Of a DNA stretch of 64,000 nucleotides, positions 10,066 to 21,130 are shown in pieces. Source of the DNA: Gerris lacustris (Eukaryota; Arthropoda; Insecta; Hemiptera; Gerridae); contig OX578276.1 in assembly GCA_951217055.1 (NCBI GenBank), forward strand, positions 15,793,430 through 15,857,429, read 5' to 3'. Position 1 is the stretch's first letter. Each line of letters opens with the position of its first letter. The translations under genes were made by a program, and so were the position numbers. The notes beneath the pieces are model-generated. The model made no database searches, was not told the origin of the DNA, and was given only the letters and a program-made list of their open reading frames with translations.

Positions 10066-10984
10066 CTGAGACAAAAAAGTAAAACCAACTATAACAACCT
10101 TCATTAATTAATTAATAAGTATTATGCAAAATTAGTAGGATAAACAGGAAATTTAAAGATAGAATACAGGAATATTTTAAAACCAAGACAAACAATTAAA
10201 AGCAGATAATCTATAAGAAATAGTGTAGAAATTCTAAACATCTAAAAGCCAGTGTTAGAGCAAGTGTTCATTTTCTCTGGTCTCTGTCTTTAAGCAAAAT
10301 TCATGAATGAACTTAAGATAATACTTGACAAACAAATCCGTATCCACACCATAGTTTTAGCCTCTAACCAAAAAGCTTAGAAAAGGTTGAGAGAGAATCT
10401 GAATAAAAAAAAGTGGCTAAGACATTGCTAACAGATGGTACTAAAAAGAAAATAGTGAGAGAAAAGTAAACTAATTTTAGCAGTTCTTAATGTCATCAAA
10501 TTAATTATAAGATGCTTAAAACAAAGATTGAAGTAGGTGAATGTGATACACATAATTTCTATGTCCTACAGTTATATGAACCTCAAAATTGGCGAACACT
10601 AGTACACGTACTAGAAAAATGCTTTGTATAATGTCATAGACAAGTTTTAATTCTAACAGCACGGAAAAATAAAAAAAAATAAAAATGAGGATGGGAGCTA
10701 ATGAGAGTTTGACATCTTGACAGCGAGATTTTGAGCCTCAAGATAACCGCCTAGTGGCTCAATCATTTCCCTTACATAGGCTGCCCTACCTCGGCTTTCA
10801 GAATTAAAATATCTTGACCCCATTAAAAATACAAATTATGAACGAGGGCAAAGTACTAAATAAGCAATGCTTATAAATATATATTTATTATAGAAGATGT
10901 ATAAGAGGAAAATACGAAAAAGACTAATGAACATTTTAAATAATGTTTATTTAATAAAAATAATCATAATAAAGAGAATAAAAG
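10066..10984. other. Intron 4 segment, little content
   Basis: AT-rich intron. At 10590-10635 it shares AATGCTTTGTATAAT with 9500. No coding sequence or RNA gene was found. Confidence 0.4.
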
Positions 10985-11153
10985 TGGTACTTCTTTAGAT
11001 TGTTACTCCCCTACTTTTATTTTAGAGTATAAATGACTTTGACTAAATAACCGTTAAGACGATGGGATATTTAGTCCAATGTACCTTAGGACAAAAGAAT
11101 ATCACACTTCTGTTTTTATAAGGGGAGTAACAGATTAAAGAAGAGCAATCCAT
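10985..11153. mobile_element. MITE with CTTCTTTAGATTGTTACTCC ends
   Basis: Terminal inverted repeats CTTCTTTAGATTGTTACTCC and its near complement at about 11127-11150, with about 120 bp between. The same ends are found at 37670-37950 in three successive units. It has no coding capacity. Superfamily was not determined. Confidence 0.65.
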
Positions 11154-11479
11154 ACATCTTCTTTAGATTGTTACCCTCTGTTTATTTTTCTCTGTTTAAA
11201 CTTTAATAAGTCAAGATTTGTTGAAATCAGTATCTAAATAAATCATAAGCAGGTCAAGTGTGTGCTAGTCAGCACACAGCGAGGGTCCGTAGACCACACT
11301 ATTTAGTGTTTAACTGTAAAGTGTATACACAGTGTTTTTTTAAAATGCTAAAAAGTTTACTTTGAACTATTCTAAGGGTCTGATATTCTCAAAACACACT
11401 CTGATAAAGTATTTTGTTCCCACTGAACCGGACTACAACCATATAGATACATTGAAAACACCATAATTATAAAAAAACG

Positions 11480-11965
11480 TATTTTGTCAATAAAAAATAA
11501 AATAATATTTTTTTCGAAATTTCCAAAAAGTGGTATCTTTACTTTTGGTCGAAGAATGTTCAGGAATTTTTTCAGATTTTTTGCACTTCACATAAGCGAG
11601 ATAGAGGGGGGGGGACACGTTTCACACCCACTTCAAACTTGCCTACGCTCACCCTATCAAAGTTATATCCAAAGAATTATATATTTTTGTAATCAGCTCG
11701 ACGTACCCTTTCATATGATACCCCTCACGGTGTCGAAAAAAAAATGAAAACATTTTAAACCTTAAGTTTTTTTACCCTAATTTTTTTGAAAAATATTTTT
11801 TTTAAGTCGCTATATTTTTAAAATATGTGGGTAGGTACAAGACACATACATGCCAAATTTCAAAGTGATCGGACGAAAGGTGTAGCCGTGAGAGCACGCG
11901 ACAGGACGGACGGACAGACACACGCAGGAAAATATAAGGGTCCTTGGTTTTGCCTACGAACTCAG
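11480..11965 (+). repeat. Dispersed repeat with GACGGACGGACAGAC motif
   Basis: The stretch CCAAATTTCAAAGTGATCGG, then GTGAGAGCACGCGACAGG and GACGGACGGACAGAC, is of a kind found scattered in insect genomes, here preceded by a GGGGGGGGG tract at about 11606. No transposase; borders are uncertain. It lies in CNK intron 4. Confidence 0.45.
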
Positions 11966-14365
11966 TTGATAATTCAAAACGTGTTATTAATCTCATCCAG
12001 TTATTACATATTATAATTATTCATACCAGAAGCAATCAGATGAACACTACCTTATATTTGGAGAAGTATAAATAAAAACTACATATTTAACTTCTAAAAA
12101 AAAAATCACACTGAAAAAAATTAAGTTTGAAAAAGAAAAATATATATAAAAATATGAAGACCAATTCAAAAGATAATTAAAATTATATAAACTAACTTAA
12201 ACAAATAAAATAAACAGTTTAATAGTTTAAACAGTAAATTACAAGCTGAGGAAATATTACTGAGAGAACAACAGAGGAAGAAGTAAGTTCTAACAGGAAG
12301 GGGACCTAGAGATAAGAGATAACAAAATATTAAAATAACTACTCAGATTTGTTAAAGAAAAAAAAAATTAATACTTTAACCCAACCTTCATATTTATAAC
12401 AAGTGGTTTAAAGCAAAAACGCATAATTTCAAAAATAACACATAATGAGCTAAGACTAGGTACACAATGTACAAGTGCCTCTCCTTACCACTTAATTACT
12501 ACAAGTGGCAGTCAAAATATTCAGAGGACCCATAATCAGTAAAAACATATCCTCAAATATTTTTTAATCTCTTGCTCAGATAAAAATATTAAGTAAAACT
12601 TGAATTATTAAAAAAATCTAATTTAAAAAAAAAAAAGCTTTTAAGATTTTCATAACAATTATTATTTAATTTTTGTTTTACAATTATTATTTTCATAACA
12701 ATTTTTTTTTTTTTAATAGATCCAATCATCAGTTTTGAAAATAATGATCCTGAGCAAGCAGAAAAATGTGCATAAAGAGTAGGTAGGAATATATAGAAAA
12801 TGCATTGACTATTATAAGAAAAAATTTAGGGAGGCGCATGGTGAGAGGAATTTTGAAGTTTACGGTTTGTGGTAAGAACAAAATTATTTTTTGATAAATG
12901 TAATATTAATGTTGAAATTTTAAGACTCCTAGAAGAAACTATTATATTGGACTCTTTATGTATCATAAGCCACCACATTTATAAAACTTGGTTAATGTTA
13001 TATTATTTACTGTAATTTTAAATTGTTATTAATGTTTTATTCTTAATTTAAAAAAATAGTTTAACTTTGTTACGTTATGTAATTTATATATTATTTTATT
13101 TTCACGAGTACCTGAACATATCTTAATGTTTGAATTTATTTTAGGACTTAGGTTTTTTTAAATATTTAATTATTTGTTTAACCATGTCAGTTTGATTGAT
13201 TAATATTCTGTGCTTGTAAGCAATTCTTTTTAGGACAGCCCACACGATTATTTTTGTAAATAAAGTGTTTTCTCTTCTAAAGCTATTAATTAAATATTTA
13301 TTTTTGTTTTTTTGATTAACTTCGTTATCGGAAATACAAGTACATCATCAGAGAAAGTTTCCGCTTTCTAGGTAATCGGAAAATGGGTTAGAAATTTACA
13401 AAAAAAAATATGTAGCTCCCAATTAAAATATATGTGTGTTAAATAACCATATTTACGGAATCTATCAGCCACATTGCCCCATTGAAAGAAATAGGTAATT
13501 ATATATTGACATAGAAGGTTGCTACATGGGCTTATCTCCCCACTTCCCAGTTTTGACTAAAATATGATGAGCCCACAAGTACAAACTGTCCCTCCTACTC
13601 AGATTATCAAGCCTTCTCTATTCTTTATCACTTGCTTTGTTTACATTAGCACAGTTTATATCGTCATTTTTATATTATTTACTTTGTCAATTTTATGTTT
13701 ATTTGGAATTGTTTTGATTATATTATTATTTATTTTCTTTTTATACTCATTAATAAGAAAGCTCTTGAAGAGTAGATTAATAATAAGTATGATTGTTAAT
13801 ATTTACACTTGTAATATAAGCTAAAAATAACACTGATTTCATAAATTAAAAAAATAAATTACTCACATTGACAAAATATGAGTATGTGTGCATTATTAAT
13901 AAATGATAAATATAAAATCGTTCCGACAAATTGATCAAAACTTTATCATATAGATATTAATACTGTATTTAAATACCATAAAATATCATTTAATTTATTT
14001 ATTTTTCAAACATATTTAGAAAGTTTCAATAACTAAATGGTTACTTTTTGTTTCCAAATTTTAATAAAATCAAACTAGTTTTCATTAATATCTTGGAAAC
14101 TACATTTTTTTTCCAGCAAAAATACTTATATGGTTAGATTTGTATTAAAATTGATATTTTATCAAATTCTGTTTGTACTGTTTTCGATATTTCTTTATGG
14201 GTAGCACCTCCAAATTTACAGCTAAAATTAATTTCTCTATTTCCCCACGGCGTATATGTTTATTTTTTTTGAACCAGTAACCAAATTTAATTATTTAATT
14301 TTAATTGGTTTGTAAAGGCTCCACTCATCTTTACAGACTATAGAATACAAACATTTTATACTTTA
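11966..14365. other. Long AT-rich intron stretch
   Basis: About 2.4 kb of very AT-rich intron 4 with many A and T homopolymers. The 86-codon plus-strand frame at 13564-13824 is a low-complexity Ile/Leu/Phe string caused by base composition. No supported feature. Confidence 0.45.
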
Positions 14366-14620
14366 TTAACTACGGGAAACAGACAGAGAAAAATACACTC
14401 CAGCGCCGGGATTTGAACCACAGGCCTCTATATTAAAATTTAATCTTCGGGTCAAGGTATCATTAACATCAGAGAAAATCATTCTTCTGCGTAGCTTAGT
14501 TGGTTGGAGCGCTATACTGCAAATATAGAGGCCTGTGGTTCAAATCCCGGCGCTGGAGTGTATTTTTCTCTGTCTGTTTCCCGTAGTTAATAATAATTAT
14601 AATTTGATTTAAATTAAAAC
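14366..14620 (+). mobile_element. Palindromic pair of tRNA-like SINE sequences
   Basis: The forward copy has CAGAGAAAAT, A box TAGCTTAGTTGG at about 14492, an anticodon-like arm CTATACTGCAAATATAG, B box GGTTCAAATCC and TATTTTTCTCTGTCTG. The last 69 bp (14522-14590) are matched by an exact inverted partner at 14366-14434. The loop between holds the 5' half of the element. It is the same family as 3903 and 4232. Anticodon position would read GCA, but flanks and family copies argue for a mobile element and not a working tRNA. Confidence 0.75.
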
Positions 14621-14844
14621 AAACATTTTATTAAAAAAAAAAAAAAAAATTGGACTCAAACGTGTAAATCCATCGAAATATCAAAATAGAATTTTTGCAG
14701 TATCAGTAAAAAACTGGTGTTATTATTTTATTTATGTGTTTTTATTTTATTTATTTATTTTATTTTATCTATTTTTTGGAAGAAAAAATATTTTATAAAT
14801 CTGAATTTTTATAAGTGGAGGTTTGTCTGAATAATATATAGTCC

Positions 14845-15894
14845 AGTCATTTTAAGCAAAAAAGAGGCTAGAGACATTGTACAAATTATCTCTGGGGCAT
14901 CCTGATTGAAATCCTATAAAGTCCCCGAAAAAAAAAGTTGCTTAAGCCACCATCTTGGAAAATAGCGGCCAAAATTCAATTTTTTGCTTCTACTTGCTTA
15001 ATTATTAGGTTTAGAAAAAAAAAGTTCAGGTAAAAATGGTTTATTGTGTAATTATCTATAAATTTGATTCTCAAAGTTTTTTCTCTCTGGACAACCGTAG
15101 AGGCACAAAATTACCATTTATATCTAAGCGCGCATAATTTTCTTGCGGTCAGTGCCCAGCGATTGCATGTTGTCAGCGCCAAGTTACCACGCCTGGACGA
15201 GATTATAGGTGTAGTTGTGAGGTTACAAGTTAATAATAATTGTTTACTATTATAGAGTACCTGTATTAAGGGTTGATTTAGAAATTTTTTATTTTTTTTT
15301 TGCTTCTACTAGCTTAATTATTAGGTTTAGAAAAAAAATTTCAAGTAAAAATTGTTTATTATGTAATTATCTATAAATTTGATTCTCATGGTTTTTTCTC
15401 TCGGACCAACCGTAGAGGCACAAAATGACCATTAATACACGCCAAATCAACCCTTAATACAGGTACTCTATAATACTAAACAATTATTATTAACTTGTAA
15501 CCTCACAACTACACCTATAACCTCGTCCAGGTGTGGTAACTCGGCGCTGACAGCATGCAATCACTGGGCACTGACCGCAAGAAAATTACGCGCGCTGAGA
15601 TATAAATGGTAATTTTGTGCCTCTACGGGGTTGGTCAGAGAGAAAAAACTTGAGAATCAAATTTATAGATAATTACATAATAAACAATTTTTACTTGAAC
15701 TTTTTTTTTCTAAACCTAATAATTAAGCTAGTAGAAGCAAAAAATGGAATTTTGGCCACTATTTTCCAAGATGGCGGCTTGAGCACAACTTTTTTTTTCG
15801 GGGACTTTATAGGATTTCAATCAGGGTGCCCCAGAGATACAAAGTCTCTTGCTTGTATGACACATTTTTTTTCAAAAACCTAAAATGACTGGTC
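14845..15894. mobile_element. Foldback element about 1.05 kb with three-fold repeat
   Basis: Arms of about 400 bp, roughly 14845-15265 and 15435-15894, are inverted copies; both carry CCAGTCATTTTA, TCTGGGGCA, ATCTATAAATTTGATTCTCA and GTAGAGGCACAAAAT. The central loop (15297-15434) is a third copy of part of the left arm in direct orientation (GGTTTAGAAAAAAAATTTC... GTAGAGGCACAAAAT). TA flanks the ends. No protein coded. It lies in CNK intron 4. Confidence 0.85.
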
Positions 15895-16298
15895 TAATAG
15901 TCCTAATTAGTATTTATGAAGGCTTTAGAAATATAACTATTTAATAGTTTTATTTAATGGGCCTACATGATAATGAAATGTATTAGTAGTAGAAAACATA
16001 CCCACTGATTTCTAGAAGTAATTAGTATAATAACTAGTAATTAATAATAAGTGTAGATAAATAATTACATTTTCAAACTGTTAATGACTCTCTTGCTGTC
16101 TCTCTGTCTCTTTCATAATAAAATTGATGATAAGAATATACATTGACATAAAATTAGACTCAATTTTACTTGTACACTGTTGATATAATGTAAACTAAGC
16201 AATAAATGCATTATAATTACTCGAAGCTTTTTATATTTCTATAGATAAATCAAAAGAAATAAATATAGAAATGTGATTTATTACTAGTGTTAACATAC

Positions 16299-16545
16299 CA
16301 GATCATCTGACGATCTTTTCTTTATAGTAGCTAGATCGAGAGAGGCAGGTTGAAGAATGAGAGGATCTTGAATATCCCTAACAATGTAGTCGGCTAATTC
16401 GGCGAGTTCAGAAGCGGCTTCTCTCATCTGCAGCGAGGGTACTTCGGCGAATCTGTCTCTTTGACCGCATGTTGCCATGCTTAGAGCGACCCTAAGCACA
16501 CAACGTCGCTTGTCCACATACTCTGTCACACCTTGGAAACCAGGT
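16299..16545 (-). CDS. cnk: CNK exon 4 (second part of CRIC domain)
   Basis: Acceptor CATGTTTAG|A completes the Arg codon from exon 3, giving LDRPGFQGVTEYVDKRRCVL. The exon continues through ALSMATCGQRDRFAEVPSL and AASELAELADYIVRDIQDPL to KKRSSDDL, with donor CTG|GTATGT at phase 0. It holds 82 full codons. The helical pattern and placement between CRIC part one and the PDZ exon support the call. The basic KKRSSDD stretch at the end is a linker before PDZ. Confidence 0.9.
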
Positions 16546-16619
16546 CTAAACATGATAAAATAAAATTCAAATACAAACAGCTGCTATATCAATGTTAAAT
16601 TACACAATCAACATTTTTG

Positions 16620-16678
16620 CTCGATGCATTGTTCAAGGTTGGTCTAAGCCTTAAACCAACCTTGAACAATGCATCGAG
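16620..16678. repeat. Perfect 24 bp hairpin
   Basis: 16620-16643 and 16655-16678 are exact complements (key bases CTCGATGCATTGTTCAAGG) around an 11-base loop. It sits 75 bp upstream of CNK exon 4 on the transcript, between its acceptor and the SINE. Confidence 0.9.
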
Positions 16679-16702
16679 TCAATTTATCACACAATAACCA
16701 CA

Positions 16703-16928
16703 AGGGGCCGGTGTAGCCGAGGAGTTAGCACACTCGACTCTGAAACCAAGGTCTAAACCCCGGCTGTGAGTTCGAATCCCAGCAGGGTGAGACATGTTTC
16801 ACACTGATGATCTCATCGATTAGATGAGTAAAGTGGCCGGATAACCCCCGTCCTGTAATGACCTAATGAGCTGTTGAACGGGACTAAAACTACAACCAAA
16901 AAAAAAAAAAAATAAAAAAAATAAAAAA
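16703..16928 (+). mobile_element. tRNA-derived SINE with target duplications
   Basis: Starts GGGGCCGGTGTAGCCGAGGA with A box TAGCCGAGGAGTTAGC and B box GAGTTCGAATCCC at proper spacing for a class II tRNA ancestor (Leu or Ser type). A tRNA-unrelated body follows (GTGGCCGGATAACCCCCG) and then a (AAAT)-rich A tail. The 10 bp AATAACCACA is present on both sides (16693-16702 and 16929-16938), a clean target-site duplication. Inserted in CNK intron 3, antisense to the gene. Confidence 0.9.
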
Positions 16929-16954
16929 AATAACCACATTAATAAAAAGTCCAG

Positions 16955-17200
16955 TCATGCACCATGACTTAATGAGCGAATTTTCAAAGAAATATGCATA
17001 TTATTGGCTTATGATAATATGGGAAAATTTTGGTTTAGAATTTGGATGGGTGAAAAAAAAATTATGGTCCACAAGGGTAAGCGGGTACAAAAGTCAAAAC
17101 AGTATTTACCCTTCAAGATGCATGACGTTGGAAAGCTCTTTAAGAGTACAGTAATTGAATTTACAATGATGTTGATATTGTTTGGATAATAAAACTGACT
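16955..17200. repeat. Fragment related to the Helitron interior
   Basis: Shares GGAAAGCTCTTTAAGAGTAC and the CATG/CATC block with the complement of repeated segments inside the Helitron at 36001-37126. No ends visible, so it is a fragment only. Confidence 0.45.
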
Positions 17201-17429
17201 GAGGATGACTCTAAATAAGTTGCAAGGTTTCGAAATGAAGTAGTATAGTCTGCGTTAAATTATTACACCTAATAAAAATCCATTTATTTTTCTTAAGTTT
17301 AAAAATACTTTTTTGAAAAAACAGTATTACAGTTGGTGAAATTTTACTCCATTCTCATGTTCACTCTTTTTTTTCTACTTGGTCCCTTCAAATTTTCAGT
17401 AAATTATAAATTACCTTAATAAAATATCA

Positions 17430-18025
17430 TTTTGCTTCCGAGCTTACCGAAGGTAACGGAAGCATTGTGTTCACTTTTGAGAACGAAAAACTTTTATGTC
17501 TCCGATTTTAACAATTCCAAGACAGAAATCCGTTTCAGACATCAGGGAACATTTTTGGTCTCGTGTCTGTCTGTCTGTCTGTCAGTCTGTCGGTCTGTCA
17601 GTCTGTCGGTCTGTCAGTCTGTCGGTCTGTGTGTCCGTGAATTATGAAACGTGCGACGATAACTTGAAACGTCGACCGATTTTGATTAAATTTGGTAGAC
17701 ATGTTCATTTTACCAATACCCAGGACTAGTTCGTTGGACAACGTTATCCGTCCAAGCGTTCAAGAGCAACGCTCGCGTAAACGTGGACTTTAAATTTAAA
17801 ATTGGAATTTTAGGTCGGGAAAAAATCTAACTTCATCTATTCAATGAGAAAAACATTTTTTTCAAATACAATTTTTTTAGTAAAACCAACAGCGACACCG
17901 CTATGAAGTGTTAAAGATCGCTAAAAATATTAATAGTTTTTACAAAATAAACAATATAACAATAAAGTAATATAGCAATAATTGTTATAGTTCATGATAG
18001 GATGCGAGGAAGCTATGTGCCACAC
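17430..18025. repeat. Dispersed foldback family F, copy 1 (partial)
   Basis: Begins CTTCCGAGCTTACCGAAGG; carries TCTCCGATTTTAACAATTCC and AAGACAGAAATCCG, then a (GTCT)n-like run 17567-17632. Later GAAGCTATGTGCCACACTAA matches the complement at 40930. The same words are found at 29400-30345 and 39885-41465. Confidence 0.65.
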
Positions 18026-18529
18026 TAATTGGCAGTCTATTTTTATAGTGTTTTTTCAACAAAAAGGAAAAATAGAATGAATAAATGTAACAATTAAAAA
18101 ATATTATTGAAATCTTACCAATCCAAATGAAATTCTCAATTACAAAAAAAAGTATACCTACTAATGAATGAAACAAAACTGAAAGGGAATTAAGAAGTAA
18201 AAATGGATTTTTTTTTTTTTTTTTGTTTTTTTTTAAACTAGTATCTAGAATGGGTTAATTTAAGGTTGAAACAGAATTCTGGCAATTGTCAAGTTGGAGG
18301 TCAAAATAAGTGACAAGGATTCTGGCAAATATCCACATTGTTTCAACTAATCACTCGGGATATAGTAAACAAAACAATATTATCGTTAACCTCTTTCTAA
18401 TTCTGTTTACTTTACACTCCTTTGATTTTCTTCATTGTCGGTCTCTATTTATATACATAGTATAAATGGAGAGAGTAAAAGTTAGCATAAGTACAAGCCA
18501 GAGCGTACAGCTACAACGATATCGTGTAA

Positions 18530-20010
18530 CGTGGCTGACTAACTTGAGTAAAAGTTGGCTGACTTAGTTGAAATTTGGTAAACATGATCCTTCTACCGAT
18601 GATCAGGCTCAGTTCATAGGGTCTGTTTGTCAGTAATGATAACTTAAATAAAAGTTGACTGATTTAGTTGAAATTTGGTAAACTGGTAAACATGATCCTT
18701 CTACCAATGATCAGGCTAAGTGCATATGGTCTGTTTGTCAGTAACGATAACTTAAATAAAAGTTGACTGATTTAGTTGAAATTTGGTAAACATGATCCTT
18801 CTACCAATGATCAGGCTAAGTGCATATGGTCTGTTTGTCAGTAACGATAACTTAAATAAAAGTTGACTGATTTAGTTGAAATTTGGTAAACATGATCCTT
18901 CTACCAATGATCAGGCTAAGTGCATATGGTCTGTTTGTCAGTAACGATTACTTAAATAAAAGTTGACTGATTTAGTTGAAATTTGGTAAACTGGTAAACA
19001 TGATCCTTCTACCAATGATCAGGCTAAGTTCATAGGGTCTGTTTGTCAGTAATGATAACTTAAATAAAAGTTGACTGATTTAGTTGAAATTTGGTAAACA
19101 TGATCCTTCTACCAATGATCAGGCTAAGTTCATAGGGTCTGTTTGTCAGTAACGATAACTTAAATAAAAGTTGACTGATTTAGTTGAAATTTGGTAAACT
19201 GGTAAACATGATCCTTCTACCAATGATCAGGCTAAGTTCATAGGGTCTGTTTGTCAGTAATGATAACTTAAATAAAAGTTGACTGATTTAGTTGAAATTT
19301 GGTAAACATGATCCTTCTACCAATGATCAGGCTAAGTTCATAGGGTATGTTTGTCAGTAACGATTACTTAAATAAAAGTTGACTGATTTAGTTGAAATTT
19401 GGTAAACTGGTAAACATGATCCTTCTACCAATGATCAGGCTAAGTTCATAGGGTCTGTTTGTCAGTAATGATAACTTAAATAAAAGTTGACTGATTTAGT
19501 TGAAATTTGGTAAACATGATCCTTCTACCAATGATCAGGCTAAGTTCATATGGTCTGTTTATCAGTAATGATAACTTAAATAAAAGTTGATTGATTTAGT
19601 TGAAATTTGGTAAACATGATCCTTCTACCAATGATCAGGCTAAGTTCATATGGTCTGTTTATCAGTAATGATAACTTAAATAAAAGTTGATTGATTTAGT
19701 TGAAATTTGGTAAACATGATCCTTCTACCAATGATCAGGCTAAGTTCATAGTGTCTGTTTGTCAGTAACGATAACTTAAATAAAAGTTGACTGATTTAGT
19801 TGAAATTTGGTAAACATGATCCTTCTACCGATGATCAGGCTAAGTTCATAGTGTCTGTTTGTCAGTAACGATAACTTAAATAAAAGTTGATTGATTTAGT
19901 TGAAATTTGGTAAACATGATCCTTCTACCGATGATCAGGCTAAGTTCATAGTGTCTGTTTGTCAGTAACGATAACTTAAATAAAAGTTGACTGATTTAGT
20001 TGAAATTTAG
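18530..20010. repeat. 100/108 bp satellite array
   Basis: About 14 units with key words AAATAAAAGTTGACTGATTT, GTAAACATGATCCTTCTACC and ATGATCAGGCTAAGT. Most are 100 bp; some are 108 bp owing to an internal repeat of GGTAAACT. Long and short units tend to alternate between 18640 and 19500, a higher-order pattern. Units are over 95 percent alike by eye. The array lies in CNK intron 3. Confidence 0.93.
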
Positions 20011-20948
20011 TATAGATTATGTTCCTTACTAGATATAGTAGATACCAGTTTTAGTTAAATATGGTTATTTTTATAGTTTAAATTAAAATATATGTGTTGA
20101 GTGAGAAGAAGGAAAATTCATTTGACATAAATTTAAAATTGACGAATGTTGGTTGTGTAAAAATGTTATTATAATATCTTCTCAAGACTAGGTAAGACAA
20201 CAATTCCAAATGTTTATAATATATTCACTTTAAAGTCTAAATATGTAATTGCTGCTTTACATAAAATTGTACAATCAATTTATAAAAGAAATCTAAACGA
20301 TGTTTTAGACATGATTGGGTCCTGGAGGAGGACAAAATATAGCCAGTAACAAAAAACAGATTGGTTAACCTATATGAACTACACTAAATAACCCAACAAA
20401 GCAAGAAAGAATTGAATAAATAGGGAAAACTTTCAAAACATTTTGAATCATTTTTTAACTATCAACTCATCATAATTAACTACTATTTTTTTAATATTCA
20501 ATATTGCATTACATTAACTTCAATAATAGAGCTGCGAGATGCCTAGTATAAATCTAAACAAAGATTACTAAATAAATATATTTTTTTTAGCAACAAATTA
20601 AAACTGGGCACGTTTTCGTGCAAGTAGTAAGGATGATTGATTTTTAACAATCGACTGATTAAAGTATTCCGGAGGAGACGGCATAAGAGAGATTTTGTGA
20701 ATAGCCACATTTCGAAGCTATGACAGGGAGTAGCTCATGGTGTGAGTCATTTACAACTAGTTCAGTTGCAAACGACTCTTATTAGGAGCAAACTACCTTG
20801 AGAATGATCCCTCTAATGAGTCTGAAACATGGGGATTCATCTCTGACATGGTCACTTTCAGAAGATCTAGAAGTACTAATGTTAGAATGATAAGCCTTGT
20901 GTAACAAAAGATTACTAACTATACTTAGCAATGTATAATGTTGGTTAC
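20011..20948. other. Intron 3 segment, no feature seen
   Basis: Between the satellite and CNK exon 3. A slightly GC-richer block at 20610-20760 shows no open frame or repeat partner in the window. Confidence 0.4.
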
Positions 20949-21130
20949 CTGTCAAGCCACGCAATGAGAGGTTTAACTGCTGAGACAATGTTAGCGATAT
21001 CAGCAAGTATCTGAGGACAAAGTCGCTGTGTATCTGCGTCACAATGATAGAGCTCATTATACAAACTATGAGCCAAGCAGGACAATCGCATCGCAAGCAA
21101 CTGTAGATTCTCTCGGTCCAATTCATAATG
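20949..21130 (-). CDS. cnk: CNK exon 3 (first part of CRIC domain)
   Basis: Acceptor TTTGATTACAG|CAT, donor GACAG|GTAACC; 60 codons then two bases (AG) of an Arg codon. It encodes HYELDRENLQLLAMRLSCLA followed by HSLYNELYHCDADTQRLC and ANIVSAVKPLIAWLD. This matches the conserved region in CNK (CRIC) that follows SAM, a helical module required for Raf signalling output in the fly protein. Both flanking introns exceed 4 kb and contain tandem repeats. Confidence 0.9.

Noticed and set aside
13564..13824. Hydrophobic plus-strand frame that looks like membrane segments
   Set aside because: Ile/Leu/Phe strings are expected from very AT-rich DNA and there is no start context or splice site.
14488..14560. 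Functional tRNA gene with anticodon GCA
   Set aside because: The acceptor ends do not pair as a normal tRNA, the same core recurs with a different anticodon arm, and the flanks repeat with it. A SINE-like element is a better fit.
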